A DNA stretch of 54,741 nucleotides from assembly GCA_022843605.1 (NCBI GenBank), contig JALHNI010000027.1, positions 1-54,741 on the forward strand, given 5' to 3'. The DNA is from Bryobacter sp. (GTDB taxonomy: Bacteria; Acidobacteriota; Terriglobia; Bryobacterales; Bryobacteraceae). The position numbers and the translations under genes are program-made. Shown here piece after piece: positions 53,579 through 54,741 of the stretch. The notes beneath the pieces were generated by a model that did not search any database, had not been told where the DNA came from, and was given only the letters and a program-made list of their open reading frames with translations. The number at the start of each line of letters is the position of its first letter. Position 1 is the first letter of the stretch.

Positions 53579-54741
53579 ATGACCCGACGCTCATTTCTTG
53601 TCTCCACATCGTTACTGTCCGCTGCTCAAGCCAGTAAGAAGCCGAATATTGTCTTTATCCTGATCGATGACTATGGCTGGGCTGACACCGGCTATAACGG
53701 CAGCCGCTTCTACGAAACGCCGCATTTGGACCGGCTGGCCTCCGCGTCAATGAAGTTCACCAACGGCTATTCCGCGCATCCGGTCTGCTCGCCGACGCGA
53801 GCCGCCATCATGACGGGGAAGCACCCGGCAAGGCTGCGGCTTACTGCTCACCTCCAGGGCGCGCATCGGCTGCCCTTTTCCAAGGTCTTGCCTCCGCCCG
53901 TGCGTTTGCAACTGCCGCTCGAAGAGCGAACGATCGCCGAGGCCCTGCGCGACCAAGGCTATCGCACGGCTTGCGTCGGTAAGTGGCATCTGGGGCCGGA
54001 AGGTTTTCTGCCCGCCCAACAAGGCTTCGACGTCGTTCACGGCGGTGATACCGCCGGTTCCACCTCCAGCTTTTTCTATCCCAAATGGAAGCCGAAGATC
54101 CCCCTGGAAGGCGCAGAAGGCGACTATCTGACGGATCGCCTCACCAGCCTGGCCGTCGACTTCATTCGCGATCATCGACAGCAGCCTTTCTTCCTGTATC
54201 TGGCCCACTTCGCGGTTCATACTCCGATTGAAGGCAAGCCCCACTTGGTCACCAAGTATCAGGCGAAGAGTAATCCAAAGGAGCCTCAGAACTACGCCGA
54301 GTACGCGGCGATGATCGAAAGCATGGATGAAAGCGTCGGTCGCGTGCTACAAGCTTTGGACGAACTGAAGCTCGCCGACAACACCATCGTCATCTTCACT
54401 TCGGATAACGGCGGTGTCTCGTCCCGTGAATGGAAGAACACTCAGGTAACTTCGAACCTGCCTCTACGCGCGGGAAAAGGGCACGTTTACGAAGGCGGCA
54501 TCCGGGTGCCCTTATTGGTGAGTTATCCGGGCGTCACGAAGGCCGGCAGCGTCTGCGATACTCCGGTCTCCAGTATCGATTTTGCGCCGACCCTGGCCGA
54601 GATCACCGGTGCCCGCATGCCCGTCGCCGACGGCCGCTCGATTCTGCCGCTGCTGAGCGGACAAAAGCTGGATCGGCAGGATCTCTACTGGTACTACCCG
54701 CACTACAGCCCGCAACTCGGCCGTCCCGCAGCCGCGCTGCG
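53579..54741 (+). CDS. Tat-exported sulfatase (partial, runs off the right edge)
   Basis: 387 complete codons are visible. Tat leader MTRRSFLVSTSLLSAAQA, then the sulfatase core: metal Asp pair D30-D31 in FILIDDYGWAD, and the formylglycine motif C70-S-P-T-R with AAIMTGKHPARL. Further conserved parts are TACVGKWHLG, FFLYLAHFAVHTP and FTSDNGG. The motif is the cysteine type, so it needs a formylglycine-generating enzyme (or anaerobic SME), which is not in the window. It follows the esterase-lactonase by 7 bp, probably in one transcript, pointing to use of a sulfated and esterified carbohydrate. Confidence 0.93.
   Translation, partial: MTRRSFLVSTSLLSAAQASKKPNIVFILIDDYGWADTGYNGSRFYETPHLDRLASASMKFTNGYSAHPVCSPTRAAIMTGKHPARLRLTAHLQGAHRLPFSKVLPPPVRLQLPLEERTIAEALRDQGYRTACVGKWHLGPEGFLPAQQGFDVVHGGDTAGSTSSFFYPKWKPKIPLEGAEGDYLTDRLTSLAVDFIRDHRQQPFFLYLAHFAVHTPIEGKPHLVTKYQAKSNPKEPQNYAEYAAMIESMDESVGRVLQALDELKLADNTIVIFTSDNGGVSSREWKNTQVTSNLPLRAGKGHVYEGGIRVPLLVSYPGVTKAGSVCDTPVSSIDFAPTLAEITGARMPVADGRSILPLLSGQKLDRQDLYWYYPHYSPQLGRPAAAL

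Overview
The window looks like a chromosomal piece of a GC-rich acidobacterium of the Solibacter/Bryobacter group. The main evidence is protein content: two secreted proteins with a clear or degenerate Solibacter-type C-terminal domain (TIGR03437), one of these fused to SBBP beta-propeller repeats, a third related protein, Oar-like TonB-dependent receptors with an N-terminal carboxypeptidase-regulatory domain, a PEP-CTERM protein, and many Tat-exported enzymes. I see no rRNA, tRNA, CRISPR array, prophage or complete insertion sequence. The only transposase-related gene is a solitary REP-associated (RAYT) transposase. Lineage is inferred from families only.

Layout. 1-2094 (minus): a translationally coupled tetR - TolC-like - membrane-fusion efflux operon with a strong sigma70 promoter. 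2119-5350 (minus): a secreted BACON/TIGR03437-like protein coupled to a stand-alone alanyl-tRNA editing protein, behind a long leader. 5474-6705 (plus): cysE coupled to a small secreted metzincin protease. 6708-8947 (minus): RAYT and an MgtC/DUF4010 membrane protein. 8995-9912: ROK sugar kinase. 10063-12554: TPR proteins and a small zinc-finger membrane protein. 12564-16898 (plus): a probable sugar/sugar-acid module (Tat-exported TIM-barrel isomerase, TonB receptor, MFS transporter). 16813-19072 (minus): UpxY/NusG-like antiterminator, ribbon-helix-helix protein and a WecA-type initiating transferase. 19280-23779: a large SBBP protein and a converging secreted protein. 23872-26415 (plus): TonB-like protein and an M48-like protein that has lost one zinc ligand. 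26434-29915: SnoaL-like, PIG-L deacetylase, a DUF3291 fusion protein and a frameshifted class V aminotransferase.

29912-34274 (minus) is carAB for carbamoyl phosphate. 34359-36106 (plus) is metX-metW for methionine. 36093-38656 holds an FAD oxidoreductase, a methyltransferase and a PEP-CTERM protein preceded by a dense array of inverted repeats. 38795-41231 is ahcY facing an ArsR-methyltransferase fusion regulator (SahR type) with a good palindromic operator between them, so S-adenosylhomocysteine removal is probably sensed and controlled here. 41241-46363 holds a 1191-residue Oar-like receptor and an exported amidase. 46644-50381 is smc. 50457-51574 (minus) is ahpC-ahpD, of the mycobacterial three-cysteine type. 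The right edge (51868-54741) holds an esterase-lactonase fusion and the start of a sulfatase.

Two properties recur. Convergent neighbours touch or overlap (five pairs, up to 86 bp). Many genes carry a TANNNT -10-like hexamer only 5-12 nt before the start codon and no Shine-Dalgarno sequence, suggesting widespread leaderless transcription. The most novel-looking signals are the stem-rich element at 37769-37886, the UpxY-RHH pair, the SahR-ahcY operator, the pseudo-M48/TonB pair and this leaderless-promoter pattern.
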